DNA from: Lactarius indigo
Lineage: Eukaryota > Basidiomycota > Agaricomycetes > Russulales > Russulaceae
Direction: 5' to 3'
Length of the DNA: 64,000 bases
Assembly: GCA_025766275.1 (NCBI GenBank)
Contig: JAFKAC010000063.1
Location: 281,903-345,902, forward strand
Shown: positions 48,501 through 59,500 of the stretch, one piece after another
Position numbering within the stretch: position 1 is the first letter of the stretch
Layout: each line of letters starts with the position of its first letter
Notes under the pieces: model-generated
Database searches by the model: none
Told to the model about the DNA's origin: nothing
What the model saw: the letters and a program-made list of their open reading frames with translations, nothing else
Made by a program: the position numbers and the translations under genes

Positions 48501-50996
48501 CTTAAAGACCTCAAATTCAACATCTGTAATCTCGAAACGTCATATCTTGCCAATAAGGACGTCACAGACCTCAGCTTCCGCGTTGATAAACACATCCCAC
48601 CTGCGCTGTTGTACGCGTGTTGTTTCTGGGATGATCATATGGAACACATTGGTTTCGAAACCGATCTGTTTAGAAAACTTGGCAGCTTCTTCGAGAAGAA
48701 ACTTCTGTTTTGGTTGGAAGTCCTCAGCTTGACAAGTCGTCTGGGTCTTGCTTCGGCAGCGTGCTCGGCTGTGAGCATGTGGTTAGCCTCTGGTCAAGCC
48801 GGTAAACAAGGTGTAAGTACAATTGTTGATCCGATGATGAAGGCAAAGAACTAATAATTACAATTGCAACAGGTTTCTCAGCCGGAACTAGAGAAACTGA
48901 GGTCATTGGTCCATGATGCGTCTGTATTTATACGGCATTTCGGGATGCCCATGGCAAAGAGTGCTCCACATGTCTATCTTTCTGCTCTACCATTTGCGCC
49001 GTCTCGTTCTCCTGTCTCTGCACATTATTCAAGCTTATTTCCTCGAATATTACGGGTGGAACGTGGACGATTTTCTCATTGGCCATCATCGGAGATGGTG
49101 ATCCCAACCATTGAGGGTGCGGTCCTTTCCGTTGCAATCTCACCGGATGGCCAGCGCATCGTGTCAGGCTCGAGCGATGGAACAATTCGTGTGTGGAACG
49201 CCATCACGGGAGAGACAGAGGCAGGACCATTTTTTGTTCACACGGATTCGGTCTTGTCTGTGGGATTCTCGCCAGACGGCCAACGCATCGTGTCAGGCTC
49301 GTTCGATGGAACAATTCGTGTGTGGAACGCCAGCACGGGAGAGATAGAGGCCCACCCATTTACCGGTCACACAGATTCGGTCACGTCTGTAGGATTCTTG
49401 CCAGATGGCCACCGTATCGTCTTCGGCTCGCGCGATCGAACAATTCGTGTGTGGAACGCCAACACGGGAGAGATAGAGGCCCGCCCATTCACTGGTCACA
49501 CGGATTTGGTCTCGTCTGTGGGATTCTCACCAGATGGCCACCGCATCATCTCAGGCTCGGACGATGGAACAATTCGTGTGTGGAATGCCAGCACGGGAGA
49601 GATAGAGGCCGGTTCATTTACTGGTCACACGGGCTCAGTCTTGTCTGTGGGATTCTCGCCAGATGGCCAGCGCGTCGTTTCAGGCTCAAGCGATGAAACA
49701 ATTCGTGTGTGGAACGCCAGCACGGGAGAGATAGAGGCCGGCCCATTTACTGGTCACGCGGGCTCAGTCTTGTCTGTTGGATTCTCGTCAGATGGCCAGC
49801 GCGTCGTGTCAGGCTCAAGCGATGAAACAATTCGTGTGTGGAATGCCAGCACGGGAGAGATAGAGGCCCACCCATTTACTGGTCACACGGATTCGGTCTG
49901 GTTCGTGGGATTCTCGCCAGATGGCCAGTGCGTCGTGTCAGGCTCGGACGATGGAACAATTCGTGTGTGGAACGCCAGCACGGGAGAGGCAGAGGCAGGA
50001 CCATTTACTTGTCACACAGATTCGGTCTCGTCTGTGGGATTCTCGCCAGATGGCCACCCCATCGTCTCAAGCTCGAACGATGGAACAATTCGTGTATGGA
50101 ACGCCAGAACGGGAGAGATAGAGGCCGGCCCATTTACTGGTCACACGTCTTCGGTCTCGTCTGTGGGATTCTCGCCAGATGGCCAGCGCGTCGTGTCTGG
50201 CTCGGACGATGGAACAATTCGTGTGTGGAACGCCAGAACGGGAGAGATAGAGGCCGGCCCATTTACTGGTCACGCGGGCTCAGTCTTGTCTGTGGGATTC
50301 TCGCTAGATGGCCAGCGCGTCGTGTCAGGCTCGCACGATGGAACAATTCGTGTGTGGAACGCCAGCACGGGAGAGATAGAGGCCGGCCCGTTTACTGGTC
50401 ACACGTCTTCGGTCTTGTCTTTGGGACTCTCACCAGATGGCCAGTGCGTCGTGTCAGGCTCGGACGATGGAACAATTCGTGTGTGGAACACCTGCACGGG
50501 AGAGATAGAGGCCAGCCCAATTATTAGTCACTTGGATTCAGTCTCGTCTGTGGGATTCTCGCCAGATGGCCAGTGCTTCGTGTCAGGCTCGGATGATCAA
50601 ACAATTTGTGTGTGGGACGCCAGCACGGGAGAGATAGAGGCCGGCCCATTTATTGGTCACACGTCTTCGGTCTCGTCTGTGGGATTCTCACCAGATGGCT
50701 ACCGCATCGTCTCAGGCTCGGACGATGGAACAATTCGCGTGTGGAATGTTATGACAGAGAATACGGAAATTGGAAGCCGCGTCAACTTTGCTTACACCCT
50801 GATCGACGAGCAGGGGTGGATAGGTGGTAGTGGAGATGAACTCCTTATGTGGATCCCGGAAATGCGTAGGGCCAATCTTCATCGCCCGAGTAATATCTGG
50901 GTTGCCGGCAAATATGAAACCCGCCTTGATCTTTCGAATTTCGTACATGGGCAAAGTTGGACAGATTGTATTGATCTCGATAGAACGCTACAGTAA
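45537..50996 (+). CDS. C2-NACHT-WD40 NLR-type receptor (NLR2)
   Basis: Nine exons (45537-45771, 45840-45987, 46036-46145, 46202-46560, 46617-46667, 46724-46928, 46980-47219, 47272-48812, 48873-50996) encode 1670 residues. An N-terminal C2-like domain (RVEVTVLRAHNLPRLKNVFG, then FARQDILIGTHEMIP) is followed by a helical region (LLFAIPNILLEQFQRD). The NACHT domain has P-loop GQAGTGKSC at about residue 501 and ILVVIDALDES near 600. Thirteen 43-residue WD40 repeats of the type SVGFSPDGQRVVSGSDDGTI follow, then a conserved tail ending in HGQSWTDCIDLDRTLQ. Expected to be a cytosolic STAND sensor: WD repeats bind a ligand and NACHT oligomerises with ATP. The C2 domain suggests membrane or lipid contact as output. 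No frameshift or stop. Confidence 0.92.
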
Positions 50997-51229
50997 TCCG
51001 TAGATTTTCTTTAGGCGATCTGAAGTGTAATGTGACCTGCTTCCAGTTGATGATATTAACTCATTGTGGACACGCTAACAGCTCAGTCTGACGGTCGTCA
51101 CCGGCATGGTGTCGAAGCTTTGCCACCAGGTAACGTGAGTTTGTCGGGCGATAAATTTCACCGACATGCACAATGGCAAAGAAAAGTAACTAGTTCCTTG
51201 CGACGCCAAAGGCCGTCTCCCATCGCCTC

Positions 51230-52300
51230 TCATGTGAACCGAATGTCAAAAAACATGACCAAAAACGCAATCGCGACGACGACGACGATCGACATTGTCA
51301 GACACGTCGCGAGTGCCTTTCCGCAGTGATCCCGCATGCGCATGCACTCCCGCTTCATCACGTCCAGGTTCACACCCACTTTCTCCTCTGCGATGCTATG
51401 CGAAGTACCCCGTGGTCCGCTGCCAGCGCGCCGGAGAAATGTTCCGCGTTCCGCTGCAGCTGGGCTGCCACCTGCGCTAGCTTTTCCTGCAGCGCTGTGC
51501 TGTTACGCAACGGCGCAAGTGCAGACGCCGCGTCGCCCCCAGTGTTCGCGCGCTAGTTGTAGACCGCATCCGATCCGGCAGCAGAAAGGCGTCAGACTCA
51601 TCGACCAAAACAAGGAGGGTGGTGCGAGACGTTGGTCCGTTGGCAGACTGGGTGTCTATGTCAATAGGGTCTTCGGTCTGAATGCTTCTCGAACGAGCGT
51701 CTCTGGGGAGAGGCTGTGAGATTCTGAAGTCTTCGAGTCTGTGGACGTACATCGGGAGGATACCAGGCCCACGACGGTCGCCTTATGTGGTGCTGCAAGA
51801 CTACTCCATCGCCCATAACTTTTTACGGTTGCGTTTTGAATGGCGCGTACTCGGACAAAAACTCGACCTCGGGAGACTCGAAGAGGGTGCCCACGAGTGA
51901 GACTCTGAATGTAATGAGAAACCACGGGTGTAAAACGAGTAAGGGAGTGACGCACCGCTCTTGCAAAGGCTCGTTGCGCTTGTGTAGAAGGTGCTTGATG
52001 GCGAAGTTTCTGAAGCGCACGAGGTGTTGTAGTGTCGCTTTGTAGATGTCATTTATTGCTTATAGTGATGACTGAGTCGATAGCCGGGGTAAACAGCGAA
52101 AAGCTGGAGTATGATGTCTGCCAATCGCGGTCGGTTTCGAACACACTGCCTCATGAATAAAAAAGTCCCAGACGCGACGTACTGGTAGGCGTCTCAGCAA
52201 CTTGATTATCTGCTCATGCGTGCTGGAAACAGGGCCTGTGACGGCCGCTGGTATGAACACGGGGGATGTTAGGAGAAAATACAAGGGGACAAGATAACGG
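51230..52300 (-). pseudogene. USE1-like ER SNARE pseudogene, copy 1
   Basis: Minus-strand segments fit a Use1-type t-SNARE (ER, Golgi-to-ER retrograde fusion): STHEQIIKLLRRLP near 52215, TLQHLVRFRNFAIKHLLHKR near 52010, the SNARE-motif part LAQVAAQLQRNAEHFSGALA near 51450, then VNLDVMKRECMRMRDHCGKA and a C-terminal anchor IVVVVAIAFLVMFF ending at the stop at 51230. Near 51391-51402 the coding strand carries a 5-base duplication (cgcat-type), shifting the frame between the SNARE motif and the anchor. No intron can repair it. About 76 bases present in copy 2 (62780-62865) are missing here. Upstream exon borders are uncertain. Confidence 0.55.
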
Positions 52301-52551
52301 CATTCGCACCGCAGAGCCTCTGTAGCGTTCGAGCGCCTAATACTCAAAGTGCTTAAACGTCTCCCGATCGATGAAGTACTGGCGATGGCGCCAATACTTT
52401 GTCATGCGTTTCTCGGATCCGCTGACCGCTCCCAGTTACAGCAAGTCCAGGAGAGAAAGGTGACCGTTCTGGGGAACGTAGCGGCATGCCCCTGGGCGGG
52501 CCGGCACTGTGGTTCAGAACCAGAATCACCACGGCTACACAGATCACAGCC

Positions 52552-54408
52552 ATGGCAGAAAGCCCAGCGATTCCCCCAACACTACTATCTGCGATACAGG
52601 AGACGTCTATGCCCGACAACATTCAAACCTCGAGTCTACACCCTTTCTCCTCTTCAAGCGATAAAACCGTCGCTTTCCTCCACGCGCTCCTTGACACCAC
52701 GGCACGTGTCGCGCAATCCGTGACACTGCACTCGACTACAGCCGTGAATGACTCCAGGACAGTTTCGCTACTCCGCGAGCAGTCCACCGGGCAGCACCTA
52801 CTCCACCTGGTACCCCTTTTGTATATGATGTGCCCGTCCCGGTGCAGGTTTCTCTGACCTCACCTCAGTCTCGTACACAGGTGGCGAAAACCTGGGACAC
52901 CCTCTGGGATGACCCGGCACCACCACTAGAGACTGGACTTGTACGACGCGAACCGGCACCCGCTGATGAATGGGATGATGTCGGGGCGACTTGGGATGAA
53001 CTTGTCGGTCCAGATGGGAGCGACGACGAAGACGAGGACGACGGAAGCTCGGACAGCCCACATCCGCATCCACATGCGCACGTGCGCTTACGAGTACCCG
53101 GGGACGACGGGATCGAGTGGGCCCCTGATGCACAGGCGTACGTGTCACCACCTGCCATACCACCTGAAGAAATAGGACCGCACGGGGAAATGCCAGATTA
53201 CGCGCGCGAAGCACATCCTCTACTCGGGGCCGTCGACGGTGTAGGTGCCTCGATGGCCACGGGTGGTGATGTCGAGGATGCACAGGGCGAGCACTCGGAT
53301 GGCACCGGCACGGATGGGACTGTCAGTGGGACTTACGGGATACACTTTGCTTTGCCCGGGATTGACAGAGTGTCGAAGAATACAGGTCCGGGCACTGGCG
53401 CGGTCGCGGTCGCGGGCGACGCGGCTACTGGCGAGGCTACTGGCTCTGGCGTGCGTCCTGGTCCTGGTCACGGTCCTGGTCCCGGACCAGGGAAAGACAA
53501 AGATGAGGAGGGGGCGAGCCCGGTAAGTTCGAGCACAGAGACGGGAGATGGAGAGGGAGGAACGGCCGCGGGCGAGGCGCCGCCCCGGACCAGTGCACCA
53601 CTGCGCGTACCACGTGCCGTGCGCGATTCGTACGCTACGAGCTCGTCGGACGGCAGCCCCGTTGAGAAGCTCAGCGCTGCGCTCGAGGCGATGGGGATCC
53701 ACCGAGGCAGACTGCGGACGCGAAGCCCAACGCCCGCGCGCACGACTCCTCCATCCGCGTCTATCGAGTCCCCAGACTGGTACGCCCCCATCTCCTTCCT
53801 CTCCATGTCAGGCGCCTTATGACGACGTTGCGCGCTATTTTAGGGCGTCTGCGCTAAGCGCGGGCGAGACGATTCTGTTCCATGCTCCCGTGGGCGAAAC
53901 GGCACTGAAACGGCGCACGTCGCGACTCCTGCTACCGCTGCCTGTAGCGCAGCGCAAGCCGAAGGTGCGCGAGCTCGCGCTGACGAGTCATCGGCTGGTA
54001 TGCCTCAAGCCGCTGAAGAGCGGTCGTGGGGTCGGGATCAAGGCTGAGTTTGCGCTGCGCGAGGCACAGGCGCCGCCATCGACGGGCCGTGAGAAGCGCA
54101 CGAAGAGCGACGAGGCGCGCGGGACGATCACGGGGGTCGAGCGCAAGAGCGCAAAGGAGTTTGTCGTGTTGACCGTGCGTACAGACGCTCGTGTGCGCTG
54201 ACCGACGTGCTGACGTGATGTGCGACAGACGGCCAAGTCGGCCTTTTTTGTCGTCGACAGCGAGACTGCGGCAGACGGTTGGGTCCGGCGCATAGCAGAG
54301 GCGCTGCAGCAGCACGCTACGCAACATCGCGAGCACAAGCCGTCCACAAGCAACAACAACAATAGCAACAGCAACAATAATAACAATGTCAGCGCTGCAC
54401 GCACATAA
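52552..54408 (+). CDS. Chimeric gene: gene X 5' exon fused to PDK1 C-terminal/PH region
   Basis: Model: 52552-52809, 52869-53779, 53844-54174, 54229-54408, 559 residues. The first 86 residues (MAESPAIPPTLLSAIQETSM onward) come from an unrecognised gene X, whose other copy starts at 63782. A 59-nt intron (gtaccc donor, ctgac branch-like motif, cctcag acceptor) is followed by SRTQVAKTW, and from 52892 the frame continues exactly in the PDK1 frame (DTLWDDPAPPLETG). Everything after this matches PDK1 residues 385-850, including the PH-like domain and poly-Asn tail. The kinase domain is absent. An alternative acceptor at 52847 (38-nt intron) also keeps the frame. If spliced as modelled, the product could bind the same lipids or partners as PDK1 without catalysis. 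Expression is unknown; it may instead be a silent 3' remnant. Confidence 0.6.
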
Positions 54409-55063
54409 TTTATCGTCGTTTTTATATGCCTCCAGTGTTCGCCGTGGATCTCAAACTCGTTGCCCTTCGCCCCTCGCTCTTCGATCTTCGTCCCTGTAAA
54501 TGTTTCTAATCCATCACCGACAACTACCACTACGCACACTCGCACCCGCACCCGTACTCGCACACCATCGGCACCGTCAACACCAAAGTCACCCGCTGCA
54601 ACCGAATCCACGAGCCCTTCACTTCCTCTCTTCTCCTCAATATCCCCCTTTTTTTTCTCTACCATCCCAAAACGAATACGGCAAGCAAGCAAAGGCGTAA
54701 ACTCTGTACATGATTAGGGGCAATTTCGGTAACTTATGATTCAATTTTTTTTTGGTGTTTAAGCTTGCAGGAAGGGCAGGGTGACTCACGAGTGTTTTGG
54801 TTCTCGTGCGGAGCTAGCGAGCGACGATCCCTTGGTTTTTCCTTAATTTTTTGTGGACCCGGTTTTTGTTATATCGCGCACAGACCGAATGTTTCCGTTT
54901 AAAAGTGTCTATTTATTTTGCTGCATTTTCTTTTCGTTCAATACCATCCATCCATTCGCAATCAGGTCTCTTTGTAAGTTTGCCAAAAAGAGTATTTGGA
55001 TTGAGGATACGTGTAAAGTCAAAAAGATACTTTTTAGATTTGGGTCTTAGATCTGGAGGTTGT
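54409..55063. other. Convergent 3' flanks of chimera and ILV6 copy 2
   Basis: Copy of 43406-44060. Identical by eye up to about 54815, with scattered substitutions and single-base indels after that. No gene. Confidence 0.6.
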
Positions 55064-56344
55064 CTAGCCGGGAGGGAGCAAGCTCGCGTCGACAGTTGAC
55101 CCTGCTTCAGTGGAAGTGTCGTCATCGGCCAAACCGGCGATAGGGGTGCGCGGCATAGCCATCAACCCTGAAAAAACAGCAAACCTCAGCACAAAAAAGG
55201 ACTAGTGCTAAAAAAAAGCAAAACACACCAGTGCGCGCAGATTCGATGATCCCGAACGGCTTTACGAGGGCAAGGAACGCCTCAACGCGCGACGTCTTCC
55301 CCGTCATCTCGACGATGACGCTATGATCGCTCACGTCTACCAACCTCGCACCAAACTGGTTCGCGAGCGTGTGCAGCGAGTGGAGATGCTGATGCCGCTG
55401 GCGCAGCGCCTCGCTCGGCGTGAGGGGCTTCCCGCCCTCCTCTCCCTCCGATGCCCCCGGCGTGGGGGACGGCGAAGGCTGCGGGCGCGTAGACTCCTCA
55501 AAATGGCGCGCGAGGGCCATCTCGCGCTCGAGCTTGGTCTGCTCAGCGTGGGCGCGGTGCGCGGCGCGCGGCTCGTGTGAGGGCCCGCCTTCGAGCTGGT
55601 CCTCGAGGTACTCGGGCCCGAGGATGGACACTTTGACGAGGAGGAGCTCGCGCGAGATCGTGCGCGTCTCTGTGTAGTCTAGTACGGCCCACACTGGCAC
55701 CTATGCAGGGGTTTGTGAGGGAGGGATGATGGTGGTTGAAGGTGGAGGGAGAGGGAGAAACGCACGAGGTCTTCGAGCTGTCGGCGTGCTTGCTCGACGA
55801 CGCCGTCTTGCCCGCTGATGACGATGCACATACGACTTAGGTCACGTATCTCGGTGCGGCATACGACGAGCGAGTCGATGTTGAATCCGCGGCCTGCGAG
55901 AATCCCAGATACGCGCGACAGCACACCAGGCTCGTTCTGGACGAGACAGTTGAGCACATGCCTAGACAATAGGTTTCGTTAGCCCCGCGCAATGAAAAAA
56001 AAAAAAAAAAGTAAACACGTGGCCGTATCGAAATAAAATGGAAATGAAAACGAAGAAAAAAAAAGTGCTGCTTACTTTTTGTAGGGCTGTAAGCTCGGTG
56101 GAGGCGTGTTGTAGAGGATGTTCGTCACCGCCTCCTCTGCAGACCGTGACCGCGGTAGGTCCATCTTCGGGAGGGGCGGGGGCCTGACTTTGTGCGACGT
56201 CTTGTAGTCCAACGCGGACGTCGAGTCGTCGATCGGAGGCGGGGGCTTGGGAGGAGTTCCATCGGATAAGACGCGCACCGTCGAGGACAGCCCCCGCGTC
56301 GTAGAGAGGGCTCTTGAGATCACGCGAGCCCGGGCAGCGAGCAT
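55064..56344 (-). CDS. ILV6: Acetolactate synthase regulatory (small) subunit, copy 2
   Basis: Exons 56344-56076, 55961-55766, 55700-55229 and 55167-55064 again give 346 residues with all splice sites preserved. The acceptor before exon 3 is atag instead of acag, still valid. The presequence, ACT domain and C-terminal regulatory domain are intact, with few substitutions against copy 1 (for example Ala for Thr in the presequence and Gly for Ala in the PTP-ASEGEE linker). Both copies therefore look functional, which would double the dose of a feedback-regulatory subunit unless one is silent. The exon-2/exon-1 intron is A-rich and differs in length from copy 1. Confidence 0.92.
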
Positions 56345-56547
56345 TTTTGTAAGAGGTTTTGTGGCTGATGCGAGCGAGTGGGAGTTGCCCCTGGACTCGT
56401 CAGGTTGACCAAGTCGACGTATGATCGACGACCGTCACGCGATGCATCAGGTGACCTGCTTGGGTGAAGGGCACGATCCTGGGCAGCAGCATCTATGCGA
56501 ACAATAGCTAACTCTACTGTACGACTCTAACACCAAAAACATCTAGT
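56345..56547. promoter_or_regulatory. Divergent promoter between ILV6 copy 2 and NLR3
   Basis: 203 bases, homologous to 45338-45536 but with several small indels, including inserted bases before and after the cacgatcctggg segment. These could change expression of either neighbour. Confidence 0.5.
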
Positions 56548-59500
56548 ATGGCTACTCCACAACGCCGGCATATTTCGTGCGTAAATGGCCATTTACCCAT
56601 GACCTTTTTGATACATATTACCCACTACTCCAGCCCGGGTCCCTCGGCATCGCAAGATCCCAGAAGAGGGACCCTCGATCCCCTTTTGCGTGTTCCGATA
56701 CCCGGTCAAGAACCGTCCTTGGACAACCCTCGAGTCCCAGAACCACAGGGAGGCCCATCCCAGCTCCGTGTTGAGGTGACCGGTATGTACTTGAGTCCTG
56801 ACTGGCCTGGCCTGTTGATTCCCCGATAAGCATTTTAATGTCTCTTTTAGTCCTCCGGGCACACAATCTCCCTCGTCTCAAGAATGTTTTTGGCCTGAAG
56901 TTCTTTGTTACTGTCGCCTGTCAGGCGACAGAAAAGAAGACACCAAGTGTTTCGACTAAGAGGCAGACGGCGAGGTGGGCTGAGAGCCTTGGAGCCTTGT
57001 AAGGCATCCCTTTCAGTCCTCTTCTTCGGCTGAGAGTTCTGTTCAGCACTCTACAACCGTCTACACCTCTTATACTACGTCTTTATGCGGAACGGTTCGC
57101 ACGTCGGGATATCCTTATCGGAACGCATGAGATGATACCCGTCGGATCCCAAATCAGTTCGTTTCTTATTAGAAACCTCACTTGTTCCACCCGCTAACAT
57201 CTCGAGTAATAGACACTCCTGTTGTCCTCACCAACGGCGACAGACAGGCTGGACAGTCGATAGAGCCGGTCACGCTCTACTTGACAGTCACTGTGTCACC
57301 GAACACAACTTCCCATCCGATCTTGCCCAACAACACCCCCAATCTGCAATCGACCAGAATCGACGACTCGCCTTCTAGAGAAGCCGAGAGGCCCTCTATA
57401 CCCCAGGACTCCACGATCCCTACTCGTTCCACCGTCACCACCAGCTCTGAAACTGTCTCACCTGCCGAGAATGCTCTCCATGGCGCGGACGAAGCTTTGG
57501 CGACAATCAACCTCTCGAATACATGGGAGGGTGCTCTTGAGAGGGTCAAGTGGGTGATGGATATTGTGAGCCCAGTTGCAGAAGTGCGTCGCAACCTCCT
57601 TGCGAGCCGGTACTTGACTGAGCCGAACTTCGCCCTCAGCTCCACCCGTATGCAAAGATGGCACACAGTCTACTTTTTGCGATCCCCAACGTGAGCTCCT
57701 CGCTCCATTGTTGGTTTGAAAATACTTATGTTTATTTGGACGCTAGACCCTCCTAGAACAGTTTCAACGCGATGACAACATCCGAACCTTGCTTGTTGCT
57801 ATGCACGATTCCTTTGATTTCGCGAACCAAGAGGACCGTTTCAAAGCTATCAGGCGTGATTCAAAGCAGGCGCAAATCCTCACGCTCATGTTGCAGCATG
57901 TCTGTAATTGCTGTGACTTTATCCGATCATACGCGAAGGATTCCCAATTCTGTACGTAATATTTACCCATTTCAGTGCCTAACGTAAACATGTGGTTTTC
58001 AGGGAAGCGAATATTGAAGAATACTGGCAGCCGAGCCGACAAACAAATCGAGGACTTCTGTACCACCCTCCTCGAACACCGAAGGGCTTTCTTGGATGAG
58101 GCCGCCATCACCACAGAGATAACCGCACTCCAAATTCTGGACGATGTGGGAATAATCTCGGCCAGCGTGGGCAGGATTTCAAGTCAGCTTGACGGCATGG
58201 TTAGCCGGCTGAAGTGGGTGTCTAGCCAAGTCTTAGACGCTGGTACGTAGTCCTGATACATTGAGGGTTCTCGACCTGAGGATTGCCATCACAGAACTCG
58301 ATGCAAAAATTAGAGAAATACCATACGGAACGGGTTCGCGATTCACACCCAACAAGGGCTGCCTTACGGGAACACGTACGGCGTTTCTGGAGTTCATTGT
58401 CAATTGGGTGAACGATCCCTCTTCCGAGCGTTGTCTCGTTCTTTTCGGGCAAGCTGGCACGGGAAAGTCATGTATTGCGCACGAGATCGCACGTCGCTTC
58501 GATAAAATGCACCGCCTTACGTCATCGTTTATCTTTTTGCGGAAGGAGCAATCCAAACGGGAAGCTTACCACCTATTCACGACTCTTGCTCGCGACCTCT
58601 CCGATCGCTATCCTTCATTTAAAGCCGCGCTTGGAAGGGTCGTGAAGGACAACTCCTCTCTTCGAGTCGGCACACGTGACTACGATACGCTGTTTCAATC
58701 CCTCATCCTGGAACCGCTTAAGGACCTGCACATCGTCGGTCCTATTCTTGTTGTGATCGACGCCCTCGACGAGAGTGGGGATGCGACCGGTAGAACGGGA
58801 TTACACACGTTTCTCGCTAAAAACCTCGTCGGGCTCCCTTCCAACTTCCGCGTGCTCATTACCTCGCGGCCAGAGGACGGCATTGAGTCGGCGCTAGTTG
58901 GGGTGCCATCAGTCACGATCAAACGCATGAACGATCCTAAGCTGGCCGCCAAAATGCGTGACGATATTTTCGCCTTTCTTCGGGAGAAGCTCCCCTCGGA
59001 CGAGTTCAGAGATCACGGCAACGATCTGGCAACGAAGGCGGAGGGATTGTTTCAGTGGGCGGCGGTTGCTAGTCAAATCATCCTAGATCCTCCCGGGAGC
59101 TTTGGTTTTAACAGGAAAAAGGTTATAAGCCATCTTTTAAGGCCCAGTGCAAATCGCGACGGACAAGGCCCCTTGGATGAACTATACAAGGAAGTCCTTG
59201 AAGCATACTTCACAGACCGAGAAGCACGACTCCTATTTCGCACTGTCGTGGGACAGCTCCTCACTGCAATTGAGCCCCTCAGTATCCGCTCCCTGACCAC
59301 TCTACGACGACACGCTGACGATGACGGTGATGCCGTTGTTATATTGCTTCGCCGCCTTGGCTCGTTGTTGAGTAATGTCAATTCAACCGATGAAAATCTT
59401 CCCGTCATTCCTCTCCACACGTCGTTCCGCGATTTTCTTACCAATAAAGAGAAGAGCGGCGATTTTTGTGTCAGCCTTCGTGACGCTCATCATCAATTGG

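Larger units (their letters stand above)
41889..52891 (+). repeat. Tandem duplication, unit 1
   Basis: The sequence from ctgggacac in PDK1 exon 7 recurs 11003 bases downstream at 52892 and stays collinear (offset 11003 to 11023 through ILV6 and the NLR, then about 11230). The unit holds the PDK1 3' part, ILV6, NLR2, a USE1-like pseudogene and the 5' exon of gene X. Single-base differences are sparse near PDK1 and commoner towards gene X. There are also small indels. Confidence 0.93.

Noticed and set aside
52353..52622. Minus-strand frame opposite gene X with a hydrophobic stretch that looks like a membrane span
   Set aside because: In copy 1 an in-frame stop lies just before its start, and the differences between the two copies are synonymous on the plus strand instead, so the plus-strand frame is the coding one.
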